This document shows, piece by piece, positions 23,371 through 37,100 of a stretch of 64,000 nt of DNA; positions within the stretch are counted from its first letter, which is position 1; every line of letters starts with the position of its first letter. The stretch is taken from assembly GCA_947247005.1 (NCBI GenBank), contig OX365948.1, positions 39,250,601-39,314,600 on the forward strand. The letters are read 5' to 3'. The notes beneath the pieces are model-generated. The model was not told the DNA's origin. It saw only the letters and a list, made by a program, of their open reading frames with translations, and did no database searches. Both the position numbers and the translations under genes were made by a program. Origin of the DNA: Spisula solida (taxonomy: Eukaryota; Mollusca; Bivalvia; Venerida; Mactridae).

Positions 23371-23689
23371 CCATACAGAAAAGTACAGGCATATAGAAAC
23401 ATATATCGGCGCATATGAAATAGCAGTAGCATTAGGTTGTATAGCATCCCCCTCCCCCAAGTAATCCTAAAGTTAAAAAAATTACACTTCCTAAATGTGC
23501 AGAAGGTAAAGACGACAATACACAGCATAATATGATTAATCTAGTTGTGGTAACACACAACACGTCCTTGGTGATAAAGTATCTTTATGTACAAGAACGG
23601 TCACGGGCAAGAATTATGGACTGCTAAACATCTCTGTTTGATGATATCGTAGGTGTTTGTGAAGATGTTTTTAGTTCAAGGACTATATT

Positions 23690-24760
23690 TTTTCCCTGGT
23701 GAGTTAATTTGCCATTATGTTTCTTAGATAAATTGTTTCCACTCTATGCTTCCGATTTAATCTCAAAATGACAAATATCACGACGACTACTTGACATGTG
23801 CTAATGTATGATGACGACAGTGACAGAATGACTTTGATGAAATCTTTGGGAGAGCTTTATATAAATTAGCCATTGTTACTTCACACGTAACGTTGTTTAA
23901 CAAAACACGAGCTGCTAAACCTCATCAATCGATGCTTGATTTACTTTGTTTTTATGTTTGTCAACATCTGAACAAAATCAATTGGTCGTAAGGGATTCGC
24001 TAAAGGAAGAAAGGTCGTGAGAAAAACATACGATCTTCGTTCTACAAAGAGTCAAAACTACTTGATCGATGCATCCAATGTCGAAACAGTAGACCATTTG
24101 ACTATTAATTAATGCCTACATACGGCAATAGACGCGATATTCCCCTAGACTCAACAAAAAGAAATGTCAACCAATACGACTCTAAACTAAAAACGCCACG
24201 TTCGATCTGAACAGAAAACATTTTTTTCATCAACGTATTTTGTTTAAAACTCGAGATGAGATCAATGTTTTAGGGAATTGCGTATATATTTTTATCTGAT
24301 TTTTGGCATGTTTCGTATACAGCGATTGTTGTACATGATTTATGATCGTTTGTTCTGAATCTGTAACGCAATGTAGTAGTAGTTCTCGTATGTTGGAGAG
24401 ATATACGTTCCTTATTTAGTTGTCTTGGCAGATTGTTTCTTTTCAAGCAATCATGAAGGAATTGAAATAGTTCCGGCTTTTAATAGAACATGATATTAGC
24501 TAAGACACTTTCCCATAAAAGAAGAGACGGTGTTCTGTAATAGCACCACTAATTATACCAAGAATGAACCAAGGCAGATCAGCTGAATGTAATTTATCGA
24601 CAGTTTAAATATCAAGCTCAGTTGTGCTAAAAATGGACAAAACTGTGCACCAATTTATACTGTAGGGTGCTATGTACTTTACAATTGTGTTCAATTCGGT
24701 CATAGTCTGTAACATAATTACAATAATGAAACGATGTACAGTACTGTTTAATATCTAGTC
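23690..24760. repeat. Diverged tandem block, copy C
   Basis: Collinear with 25650-27180. Matches include cttagataaattgtttcc (23725 and 25682), aatctcaaaat (23759 and 25720), acgacagt (23814 and 25765), cttttaatagaacat (24477 and 26836) and tgtgttcaattc (24687 and 27148). Non-coding, AT-rich. Confidence 0.6.
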
Positions 24761-25229
24761 TGGTTCTGACCATTGCCTTTGGCTAGATTATATATATAAG
24801 ATGGTAATAGGAAGCTTAGACAATACGTAATATATCACATGGACGCTCGCGATGTACTGTCACAAAAGTGATTTTCACTTTGCTCGTATATAGTGGGTTA
24901 ATTGACTTAATCTAAGCAAGATGTTCTAACACTTCTTTTCTGAATTTAAAAAGAGACAACGGTAAATCGACTTCTGTTATTATTCGTCAAAACGTCTGTC
25001 ATATATTCACGTGTCTCTAGAAATATCTTTAATAAATTATATATACTGGTTATTTACCAAAGGCGAATTTTCGGCGCACAGTCAAAAGCAGCAACACTTT
25101 ATTTGTATAGCAATTAAGAAATGGATATCTGTAAAACTACAACAAGATTGGAGAGACAATATTGTACAACATAAGATCCCCGTAATCACAAGGTACAAAA
25201 TACATACACATGTGGAGAAATTGTATATA
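24761..25229. other. Spacer between copies C and D
   Basis: No gene. Contains a short atatatata stretch at about 24790. Confidence 0.35.
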
Positions 25230-25632
25230 TTGTAACATAATAATAAAACAGACGGGAAAACAGCATTCCATTGAAACAACAGGGCAAAAACTGCACGAAA
25301 ACACACAAAAAAGATAAAGAGCACGAAAGAAACAAACAACATAAAGCACAAATATCACTAGTTACATTGTACCAGCTCAAACAACAAGGCCAAATACGCA
25401 GTGAAACTAGACATCGACAAAAACACTACACTTTTCTTCGATGGTGTACATCAAATATAGTCAAACATTGTAGGAGTAAGACTTACAGACATCAACGAAT
25501 CACAAGGACAACCACCCATCACCATCCATCACAAGGACAGCACCAAACGGAAACAGTACACACGGGCAACAATAATGTCACCATAGCATCTCCATTAGAT
25601 GATCAATGCCGTAGATGTAGGCGATGATGACT
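25230..25632 (-). repeat. Probable dispersed tail-type repeat
   Basis: On the minus strand its end reads tgctgttttcccgtctgttt then tattattatg, in the style of the tails at 11560-11590 and 55290-55320. It is richer in C and A on the plus strand than its neighbours and keeps several overlapping open frames, including a 118-residue plus-strand one (25271-25627) rich in H, Q, T and K. None has a domain and all occur on both strands, so I treat them as compositional artefacts. Confidence 0.35.
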
Positions 25633-25649
25633 TAATTCTAGCTCTATAT

Positions 25650-27180
25650 TCTCCCTGGTTAGATAATTGGAGATAATGTGTCTTAGATAAATTGTTTCCT
25701 GTCAATGTTTCCGACGTAATCTCAAAATTACCTATATCACGACATGATTAGTACAGTGCATTAATGTACGATTACGACAGTTACAAGATCTCCTTGGCGT
25801 AACTTTCGGAAGTGCTTCATATATCAAGTGACAATTCAATCTTCAGACTGTTCTGTGTTCGATGTGTCCCTATGTATGAATGTCAATAACCAAGCAAGTG
25901 TTTCGTCTAAAGTACAAAGACATAAATAAGTAGACATTAAATTTGTCAACATCGGAAAGGAATAAATTACAATTATGCATGTTCAGAAGAAATTGAAGTC
26001 CCTGTCGAAAATATCCTATCTAGTTCTAAGGCGATACAAAAACATTTGACACATTACTGACAAAGTCAGAGTGTCAATGTTTCTGACCTTCTGACTACAT
26101 GTGTATCTATGAATTAATAAATAAAGTATAGACGTAAAACTCTTTTATATCACCGACTTTGAATTATTTCATTGATCATACACTTCAAAACGCGCCATGT
26201 CGAACTGTATGTAATACATTTTGTTTCATAATGGCTGGAATAATTTGCGAAATATTTAATAGAATATATTTTGTGACCGGTCATCAATCGAAATATATTA
26301 ACTATTTCTACATGCCTCTTATACAAACCTAGTTCACAAAATGTATAGCTTCAGTAATAAGTAGGTGTATCAACAATAGTAAGACGCATTGGATGTGCAA
26401 ACGACGGCCTGGTTAAAAATGTTTGACTTTACAACCATCCTGTTGTTTCGATAAGTGTTACCAACAAACATACAATTAATAGTTACATTTAATTTGTTTA
26501 AATATCTTTACAAATATTGTGTAATCAATAATGTATCTGCAAATATAACTAATAAAGATGTTTGGATGATTTTCAAGACTATAACAGTTACTGCCTGTGT
26601 GAAAAGTGTATAATGTTCGTCGATTGTCACGTCATTGGGCACTAAATCATTATGTTAAATGTAATAGAATTTCTTCATTTTGAAATGATTGATGATGGAT
26701 CGCGTTAATATCGGTGTGTGTGTGTATGTTAATAACCTGCCATGCCAATGTGGGTGTAATGTAGGATTCTTATTGTCTTAGTTTTTGGTATATTTCAAAG
26801 AAACATCGTAAAATAATTGAAGTATTTCCTGATTTTTAATAGAACATACTACTAACCAAGTATAATGTTTCTATGCTATACTGCAATAAGGAAGATTATC
26901 AGTTAGGCAACGTAAGGGGTGGTGTTTTTATAGTAAGGCACTGAAATGACTGATAGCTTATTCAGTTCTATTAATTCAAGAGTACATATAAGAGACTATT
27001 TTCTGTATTGTACCACGAATGAACTAAGGCAATCTCAAATGTAAGACATCCTCAATTAATTGCATCATTAGGCAATCATGACCACATTTGTGGTCGGAAT
27101 GGACAAATGAACCAATTTATATACGTACACAATTATGTGTACTTTTATGTGTTCAATTCAGAACTAATATGTAATGGCGT
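25650..27180. repeat. Diverged tandem block, copy D
   Basis: Partner of 23690-24760, with several hundred extra bases. A (TG)n run is at 26714-26729. No open frame is shared between the copies. Confidence 0.6.
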
Positions 27181-29229
27181 TAGTCTAGGGTTTTCATGGC
27201 GACGTTTTATTACTTGTCTGATTCTACTCAAAAAAGGGATTCAATGCGTGGCTAGACGAATGGGTTATAGTAGCATATTCAAATAAGTTACTGTAATAAT
27301 GATAGTTCAGATCTATTTATTTTTGTAGTAACCACTAGTTACTAAAGATGATGTATTGGTAGAATAGCCAAAAGCTTAGTCTGCCACAATATTTTTTATT
27401 TCCACTCTGTTAAAGCTGGGTAATGGTATTCTGAAGATTGCACACGTGTCAAAGAATATGTACGAGCATTTATAGAAGTTGATTTTATTTGCAACGCACT
27501 ATCGTTCGGAGAGTCGTCAAATAAGTCAGTCCGTGACATGTTTATAAGCAGTATATGCTACAAGATGGAACAATATGGTACTTACTGTGGCATTGATATA
27601 GTATTCTTAATAACAATTCATCAAATCACGAGACTACTACTACCCTGGGACAAATATAGCCATATGAAGTTATCATGGCTCGAGTGTAAACTACGCACTT
27701 CGGCAACCATATTTAATATACCAAAAATCGGTTGACAGACGCACCGCTAGAGAAGCATATTTTGTCTAAGCACTATCCGCAGTTAATATCAAACGATCGC
27801 AAGCCCTATTGTCTGGCGCACCTTTTACAGTTCTTATTTAAAGTTTGTATTTTGCCTATCTTGCCTTTTTTTGTTTCTGCATGTTGCTGTGAAGGCTGTG
27901 ATGTGTACTGTTCACTATTCTGCTTTGTACCTTTCCGTGCTCTTTTTTCCCGGTGCTGCATTCCCTAGCATATTTGTTATTACCTTTTTGGTCATATCAT
28001 ACCCCATTCCTTTACTGTGCAGTGACACGCACACGGTTATCGTACGATCGATTTCAGTATAATTTATTATTGTAATATTGTAATGATAACACTAGCCGAA
28101 GGCTTGCGATGCCGTCACTAAGACTGTAATTTGTCTAGATTTGGAATACATACACACTGTAATACATTCCATCTTTTCTGCATACTACGATAAATGTATT
28201 AGAATACAGACAGGATTTAGTAGTGACTTCGCAATAGTCAAACCACTTGTGCATAAACAGGGCCATATCTACGTTTCCATACAAAACGATTTGGTTGTAT
28301 ATAATTTTTTGTTTATGTTCCATGTTTGCATAACTGTGGTTTTTTGTTCATTAAAATTAAGTTGGTTTCAAGTGAAACAAGAATGCTCATAAATAATAAT
28401 CGTAAAAACTCCAATACGTACACAAGCTTGCACACGTTTAGAGACACTTCGAGTCTTTGGCAACATACGTAATTATTATGCCACTACGTTGTACACTCTC
28501 AGGAAACTAACGTATTAACTCACTTGCGACATACATATTCATAGTTGTGGAACATTAACATGACAAAGGTTTCGTAGATATTGGCGATATGAGATCCGTT
28601 GCTTTCGTCAATGTGACACGAATTCATGAATTTACATATTCTTGTCGTTTTCTACAGTATATCCTAAACAACTATTACAATGACTATCGCTTTGTCGGGA
28701 GAAGGAATTGCTGGTTATATGTATGAGGGTTATTCATTATATTAGTAGACTATCGTCCTCATTTGATTATCATTGCGTTAATGTATACCACGACTTGAAT
28801 GTGGATGTATTATTTTCTTATGGTAAAGACTTGTTAGTATTCATTAAGGTGCACACCCTCTTCTGATGAAGGTTTCACCGGGGTTTAACGACAATTCAAG
28901 CTGTTTGATAGTCATATAGGTTTGCCCGTTGATCTCATTAGATTTCCTGCAACAAATTACTAACCATTACTAGCTTGCTCTTACGCCAGCAACTGACAAC
29001 TTCTGTACAAACGGCGGATACGACAGTGGTCAATGTCACCGAAGAAAAACGTATATATGAGTCAGTATTAGTCATATAATATCGCGATTAGATAAAATGT
29101 TAAAGCAAAGGGAAGAGAATCATTGTGCCAACTATGTGAACGGTCATTTAATTATACATAAAAAAATGCAACTCGGTATAATTACGTATAGAATACATTA
29201 CGGGACGCTATCTAATAACATAAAACGTA
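27181..29229. other. Intergenic, nothing recognised
   Basis: AT-rich. Open frames at 27538-28062 and 28141-28392 are short, lack domains and overlap each other in different frames. 27840-27990 is T- and C-rich in the style of the tail-type repeats, but no clear match was found. Confidence 0.35.
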
Positions 29230-29560
29230 TCCTCTAGCAAAAATACACACCATACAACGATTTTCAGTCATTAAACTTTCAGTAAAATTCTGACGTTTAA
29301 ATAGATTTAACAGCTGTCTAACTTCACATGTTATTGCTATCAGTGCATCGATTTCAAACCTGCGCCCGTAAATGTCGCAACCTGTATTCCGGTCCTTCAA
29401 CAAACGCAATGCATTGAGTCTCTGTCTATTAGCGTTGCAAGACCTTCGCTTATTGACTCAAACACTTTAACATAGTAAGGCGGCATGGTTTGTTCTAACC
29501 AACGATGACTGTCAATACCTGTCATTTTCTTTATAGTACATGTATATACTTACACAATTC

Positions 29561-29760
29561 TGGAGATACGTCAAATATCCCATTATTTGCAACAGCCAAG
29601 AAGGCGTTTCACATATTTTAGGAGCATACTAATTCTAGTTATTTGCAAGTCTGCATTTCTTGATTATTCATTAAAATTGAGACAATGCGGCAGTATTATG
29701 GTTGTAACAAATTTGATGATCTCTCTATGTTGGATTTCATTCCGATATATAATACAAAAA
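29561..29760. other. Best-conserved block of unit U1
   Basis: About 180 bases are far more similar to U2 (34191-34390) and U3 (38860-39065) than the rest of the unit; agacaatgcggcagtattat is identical in all three. One plus frame stays open in all three copies (RQCGSIMVVTNLMISLCWI), and a second frame is open over METMRQYYGCNKFDD in U2 and U3. Neither matches a family I know. It could be an old exon, a regulatory element or a recently converted stretch. Confidence 0.4.
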
Positions 29761-30202
29761 AATTATAATTATGTTGTGATGAATCATTGTTGGACTGTAA
29801 ATATTTTCCTGAAGCCGAACTCTCAACTAGTAAAATGTGGATATTCAACTACAGTCGTGCGAATAGGTCATAAAGTACTCAGATTACATTTTGTATGAAG
29901 GACATAGTCTTTGTATGTAATAATGTTATCAGACAATTGCAAATGAGCATGTTTGATTGATCATTCCAGGAACAAGCGTTTGGTTTTAACTGTCTGTGAT
30001 ATGATGGCAGACAAACTGCGTACATTCCGATGGCAAACAAGAACCCTTGCTGGTGAGGAGGTACTAAATGGGTACAAGTCACGCCATATTTGTTAGACAA
30101 CACCTTCCCATAAAGACACTAAGGGAACATCGTGTAAACGGCAAGGCAACGACATGGAAATAAGACGAACTTGTCAAAACAAGTATCTCTTTAAAAATAT
30201 AA

Positions 30203-30288
30203 ATATACCAGATTTATATAGCGCCCTTTTCATGCGAACGCACGTTCAAAGGCACTTTTACCCATGTTGCAGCCACAAGGGCGCAACA
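30203..30288. mobile_element. Short insertion unique to U1
   Basis: U3 reads continuously through this point (about 39740) while U1 has about 85 extra bases including gatttatatagcgccctttt and ggcacttttacccatg. The tatagcgcc...aaaggc pattern resembles ends of dispersed repeats in other animals, from memory. Borders are approximate. Confidence 0.4.
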
Positions 30289-30886
30289 CAATCAGACAGT
30301 TTTTCAATTCATAATTCCACACAATTGTTTTTTCTGTTCGATCTTGATTGAATGTTTATGAAAATAACACATTTTTAATGTTAAATGACAGGTCTTTGGC
30401 AAGCAAATGACTAATAACAGTACCAAAATAATTTCACTGAAACCCATGTTAGATGTATAATCAATCATAATCTGAATTTTCGTTCACACCGTAGGCTATT
30501 TCAGGCAAAAAAGGTCGATTCTTACTAACATAATACAGTTATGTAAATCAACAACAGATTATTTATCATAATTGCTGTGTAAAAGAAGTCTTAAAAATAC
30601 ATTATCCTATCGTTTGCGGCAATTGTAGGGGTTTATTAAAGTTTTATACTGTTACGGTAAGGCGAAAGACAAATGTTGTAGACTTTTAGATCCACTCCTC
30701 TGTCTGTGAGGACCCACGTCATTCTGTTTCTCACACGGTAAATCTCCCTTAGTGACATAGTGGCAAGTCGTTGTATGTTTAAGTTCATATAAATAACTTA
30801 ATACCTTTGGGATGAAGAACTGATGACTTGTATTTTGTATTTATTGTTTTACGCCATGGGGTAGTCTATGGTTTGGTGCGCTGTAT

Positions 30887-30944
30887 GCGTTTAAATGACA
30901 TACAAAGTTGTTAAAATTACTATTCCTCTATGTCATTTAAACGC
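30887..30944. repeat. Hairpin in U1, conserved in U3
   Basis: Arms gcgtttaaatgacata (30887-30902) and tatgtcatttaaacgc (30929-30944) pair perfectly. The loop includes ttaaaattactatt, which is also kept in the U3 counterpart at 40310-40372. Confidence 0.85.
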
Positions 30945-33109
30945 CTATGCATTTACGTGACCATTTTATATAGAATCGTTCAGTACTAGCGCGCGTGCCC
31001 GCTTATTTTCTCCACAATTTGAGGACATAACCGTAGCCAACATACAAGTAACATGTCAATTAACTATTGAAATATAATACATCAAATAGAAATCAAAGTT
31101 CAACATTGGGAGTTTGCTTAAATCAGAGTCTCTTTAATTCCGGGAATCTTCGGGGTGAATCTTCCTGTCATTAACCAAAAGCATTAGCAGGGCGGGGGCT
31201 TCTGATGTATTGGGCCATTTTTTAACAAATGACTTTGGCATTAACTTTTTAAGTATTTTCCAAATCATAATAGGTCTATTGCAAACTTGCCTTAGATTCC
31301 ACGACTAAGATCCAAATAAACAATAGGTGGTCCTAGAAGTTATTTTATATCATTATATTTCTTGTGTTCGTTATTTTAGTATCTGGCATCACTTCTGTTG
31401 TCGAAACGTTTTGAGGTAATTGCATATGACGTCATCAATGCGAATCGATTGGAAGGTAAAACACTATTGAAATTAATTTTTCTTAGTATACATCGTGTTT
31501 GTTGAGTAATAAAACGTTATATTTATAACAAATCAATTTCTGTTTATTTCCTGTTATATTTATGAATAATAACAATAAACACAGTACATTATTTACTTAT
31601 GTACTAGAATCATTCCAATATATACCTGCTGCAATTGTTTAGGCATTAATTGCTTATCTTGCAAGTCTTGAATATTTGGTAATAAACATTTTGTATTATA
31701 TTTTACGACTTGTGCGTTTATAGGGAATTGGTGTTTGTAATTTATTTAGTTATCACACCTATGAATATAGTGAACCACAGTATTATACATGTTTAACAAA
31801 ATATCAATTAACAGATATTTTATTGATCCTAAAGAAAGACGGTTGGATGTAGGAGTTGTATGATACACGGGTTGACATGTGGAAACACGTTGAATTCTAA
31901 AATTGAATTTACATTAGGGTTTCTGTCCCTTTTAACATTTATTCTGCCAAACTAGTATATGGCATGTTTGGTAAGCAGTTTACATTACCAGTCTTCGTGG
32001 CATTAATGTACGACCGCTAGTAACAAAAAACATACTTTCATTCTGTTAAATGTCAAAGAGGAACATAACTTGCCCAACAATCGAGGAAACAAATTTTAAG
32101 ACAGGATGTAAATTGATCTTTGTTACGTTTATATATAACTATTATGAAATTTCCTTTAATGTAAATGAATAAATGATACATATAACATCTGGTAATACGA
32201 TTTAAATCTCGTTCAAACACAATGATTATGTATAGGAAAATTATGGGTTGGTGGATCCAGGGTTCCCATACAATATTTAATAGATCGCTACCGTCCCTGA
32301 CATTTTTAAACCAGGTAGCGTATATGTCTGCAAAAACCCTAAGAATGTCTATATTATCTTCAATACTGATGTATAGACTAGATAATATAATAGTCAGAAC
32401 CCACTAAATACGAGTACAAAAGCCTCCACTTGAAGATGGAAGAACGATTTATCATATTATTTATAAATACTCATCCATATGACCGTTATTATCGAATTCT
32501 GAATACTTATTTTGCGTTCATATTTGTATTTACAATTTAATTCGTAAATACCTGCGTTGATATTTGTAAACTTGTTTTTTAAAACATCACACTCATTCAT
32601 TCGAAACATCTTTAGTAAATGGTATAAACATTCAAACACGTCTCTAGATACATCGATTCTAAATGAATACAAACATATCAAAGAATTTGACATATACATG
32701 AACATTTATTCATATCATTCAATGATTAGACTACACATATTCTATTTCAAATTGGCATCACAATTCAAACTATCTTTTACTTAATGTAAATCGTTCTCGA
32801 GAAAAAAACATTCATTCAAAGGTTATTCGAGGAATGTTGTTTAAAAATGATCCCGAATCGCTAGTTTGCCAAACGGTAATTGAAACAAAAGCACACAAAA
32901 CGATAAACTATGCACCGTATGCTTTTATCGGACGTATCAATATTGTACATAATTTTGCTCTGAAACATTTTTATGTCTTTATCAACATGTATGCTGTTTC
33001 AACAAATCTGTCTTAAACGACGAATAATTGATTTTACCAACAAGGATATCAACTTATGTCAGCTGGCTCTTCTAGAGCAACGGACATATTTTGCAAATGT
33101 TGAGATCAT

Positions 33110-33195
33110 GACCAGCTTAGTCCAATATTAAAGACCGTCTCATTTGGCTGACAGCCGAGCGCTCAACAAATTGCATTACATGTAGCTGACAGACC
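33110..33195 (-). mobile_element. Degenerate SINE head shared by units
   Basis: On the minus strand tgcaatttgttgagcgctcg is an A-box-like stretch. The counterpart in U3 (43245-43335) is better preserved, with both boxes, and U2 has it at about 36310-36400. The SINE therefore predates the three-unit amplification. Confidence 0.45.
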
Positions 33196-34167
33196 CAGCT
33201 AACTTTGCAATTGAAATAATCCTAAACAAAATTGTTTTACTAAACTTACGTTTGTATTATTAGTTTAGTAAATTAAATATGGAAATAAACTTTACTGTCC
33301 GCATCGCGTTTATTGAGAACTACTCGTCGACTAGTTCTATCAACTCTCTGATAGACGCTTCCAATATGTGAGATTTTCACTAATTCCAAACAATAGCTTT
33401 GATACCACTTTAAACGCGAACATCAGCATACTAGATCTGATCAGTTTGCGGTCAATGAAGTGGTTTGTATTCAAAGAAACATACCAAAGCTGCATGGCAC
33501 GATACTTATCAATTATCAGAGAAAGCACACGTTACCAATAGTCGATTATTGAGCAAGAGAAGGTAAACTGCATTTCTCAGTGTAATTCTAACATTTATCA
33601 CAAGGCAACAATTAACATGACTTCTAAAACAGATTTCTGTCGTAACAAGACATAGACACATTCAAATCAGTGTCAACACTGCCGTTACGACATTGTACAA
33701 TTTATCACGTGTCTTCGTTACATTATACAATAACAGATGCTTTAATTGGACGATCGATATTAAAGGACTCCGTCATTTGTTCAAAAACGAACGAAAGTGA
33801 TTTTTCTTTTGGATGATCAAAATTTACTGTTCCAATTAGTCATTTCTTCAGAGCTCGAATCTTTTGTCGTTTTACAATCATTATTTGCACAGTCTATGAC
33901 GGAGCAAAAATGTTTTTGTCAATATAACGATGTGGTGATTGTGAACGTTTCTTCTTATTATAATTGCTATTGCAACAGCTTTACTTTCTATTTCCGGTAC
34001 ATTTCGTGCGTATGTGTTATATAATATTTGCTCAACATTAAAATAATTCAACACTAAATATACACTAGAAATCAACTGATAAATAATGGTAATAATAATG
34101 TTTAAGAGGATCATGTTATTGGCGTATATCGTACCTAACATGGTGTCCTTTCTACATTAATTACAGG

Positions 34168-37100
34168 ATAACCACGATGGTCTACTGACTGGAGATACGT
34201 CAAGTATGCCATTACTTGCTACAAACAAGAAGGTGTTTCACATATTTTTGAGCATACTAATTCTAGTTATTTGGAAGTCTGCGTTTCTTGATTATGCATT
34301 GAAATGGAGACAATGCGGCAGTATTATGGTTGTAACAAATTTGATGATATCTCTATGTTGGATTTTACGTCAATCCGAGATAAAATCAGAAATAAATCGA
34401 AATTATGTTGTGATAAAATTCATCGTAATGTTTTGCTGAAGCCGATTATTCAACAAGAAAATGGGGATATTCAACTATAGACCTACGAATAGGTCTGAAT
34501 TTGCAATGATTGTGTCGGTTATTGTTGAGCACTGTCCCTGTTTGTGTTGAGGCGCTTGCAAAAGTACATGTTAATACCGGATGATCATTCGGACAAACTG
34601 CCTGCGGTATATACATTTGTAAATGAAAGTGTGTTCAAAAACGTCTTAAAGTCCGATCGAAAATCAACAGCAATGTATATTATTTACAAGCTGTTGTTGA
34701 GAAGGGATTGAATGGGTACAGGCTATGTCATGTGTATAAGACAAGCGTTAATTTTTGGGCTTCTAGAACTTAGTAACACTGTATGTCGATATATTACCTT
34801 TCTATCTTCCCATATTTCTTTTCAACCAGCCCAAACCCAGATCAAACCACGGGTTACATGCCCACGGGTTACATGTCCACGATTGACGGCAATTGCAAGC
34901 TACATTTATTCATGCTAACATTATTATAAAGTTATACTTAGTAATATAGGGTGCTTCTCGTATTTTCCAATAAACGATAAATTGAAAATATGGTGTCGTT
35001 AATGTTTTCTGTGACAATGATTGGGACTTATTTGGGGTGGACGGTGGTGGGTTCGGGTGTTGGACTACAATGTTTAATACCGTCCCAAGCATTTTAAAAC
35101 CAGGTAGTATATCTGTCTAAAAGAACATCATGTCTACATCAAATTCAATGCCCTTGCTTTGACTAGATAATATAAGAGTCAGAACCCTGTAAATGCGAAT
35201 AAAACGCCATCTACTTGAAGATGGTAGAACGACTAATTGCTACACGATTTCATGAATAGTGAAGTATTTAACTACGATCGTATCTGATATGTTTGCATAC
35301 AATATCGAGTTGAAGCATGTGCGTTAATAACAGAGCAAACCAAGCTGGATGACTGCCAGTAAAACCAGTACCTCTTCTAAACAGGTTGAAACAGACGTGG
35401 TTTATTGCGATCATTAAATATGTTGATACCTATTTCTTTTTTACTAACATTCTTGTTATTAAAACAATCGTTACACTCACAATTAGTACGAAATGACATA
35501 TCTACTTACCGTAAGATTTTCAAACACGAACATATAACTATAATAATAGTATTTTAATTTATTTTATTTATTTTACATATTTGCATATAAACACAATCTT
35601 CCATGCGGACCTCAAATGACTATGATCCTCAATTTATAGATAATCATCCAAATAACTGTTATTAAAAAATTAAATAGTAATTCGGCGTTCATAATTGTAT
35701 TTACAATTTATTTTGTAAAATACCTTCGTAGATATTTGTAAACTTGTTTTTAAATACACCTCACACATAAAATGGAAAAATAGATAGTAAATGGTATACA
35801 CATTCAAACACGTCTACAGATACATCAATTTTAAATAAATGCAAACATCAAATAATTTGACTTCCATTAATGCATAGCATTCTATGGTGAGACTACACAT
35901 ATTCTACTTTCAAATTGGCATCGTAATTCAACCTATTGTAATGAAAGTAAATCGTTCTCGAGAAAAAAAAACATGAATTAATTTCAAGGTTAATCGAAGA
36001 ACGCTGTTTAAAATGATCCCGAATCGTTAGTTTGTCGAAACGCAATCGAAAACAAGTCACACAAAACTATAAACAATGCACCGTAAGCCTTTATCGGATG
36101 TTTTAATCTTGCACATAATTTTTCTCTGAAAAATGTTAATGTTTCATCAACGTGTATGCTGTTTCAACACTTCTGTCTTAAACTGTGAACAATTGATCTT
36201 AACAACAAATGTATCAAGTAAGTCAACTGGCTCTTCTAGAGCAACGGACATTTTTGCAAGTGTTGAGAACATGAAAGATAGTGTCACTCACTGAGAATCA
36301 ACACCTGCTTATAGTCCAAGATGAAAGACCGTTTCATTCGGCATAACGTCAAGCTCTCAACAAATTGCATTACATGTTACTGGCAGACTCAGCTAGAATG
36401 TTATAGTTAACTTTCAAATTGCCGCCATTCAAATATTTTTTTTATAATGAACTTACGTTTACATGGTCAAGGCTTGCATTTCAATCCAGTGTATCTTTTT
36501 AATTCTTCGAATTTCTTGTTCACCTGCTTATATAATTAGTTTAGTAATAGGTAAATAAACTATATCATCCGCATCGCGTTTATTGAGAACCACTCTTCGA
36601 CTTGTTCCATCAACTCTCTGATAGGCGCTTCCAATATGTCAGATTTTCAATAATTCCAAACAATATCTTTGATACCACTATAAGCGACGACTTCATCAGA
36701 CCAGATCTAAAACGTTTTTTGTCATTGAAAGTGTTAGTTTTCAAAGAAACACATCAAAGCTGAATGGGACGATACTTATAAATTAGCAGGGAGAAAGCGC
36801 AGGTTATCAATAGTTAATTATTAAGCACGAAAAGATAAACTACATTTCGCATTGTAATTCTAACATTTGCCACACAACTACAATTAACAACACTTCTAAA
36901 ACAGGCTACTGTCGTAATTCGCACCTTAAAATCAGTATCAACACTGCCGTTACGATAGTGTTCAATTTATTCCATGCCTTCGTTGTTTTATAGAACAACA
37001 GACACTTTAATTAGACGGCCGATATTAACGGATTACCAAATTTGTTCATAAACGAAAGAGAGTGATTTTTCTTTTGGATGATCAAAATGAACTCTTCCAG

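Larger units (their letters stand above)
21356..23462. repeat. Recent tandem duplication, unit 2
   Basis: Second copy of the 19741-21355 unit, enlarged to 2107 bp by a 489-bp segment at 21987-22475. Differences between units are mostly single substitutions, implying a duplication much younger than the others in this window. Confidence 0.9.
29230..34146. repeat. Three-copy tandem block, unit U1
   Basis: First of three collinear non-coding units (U2 34168-37727, U3 38385-44165). Anchors: ggagatacgtcaaatatc at 29561 (34191 and 38860 in U2 and U3); cgcatcgcgtttattgag at 33299 (36569, 43513); gatcccgaatcg near 32848 (36014; diverged in U3). U1 and U3 share about 30600-31560 / 40020-41580, which U2 lacks. 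U1 alone has a roughly 90-bp insertion at 30203-30288. No gene recognised. Confidence 0.85.

Noticed and set aside
25271..25627. 118-residue H/Q/T-rich plus-strand frame
   Set aside because: Several overlapping frames are open on both strands here, consistent with biased composition of a dispersed repeat; no domain.
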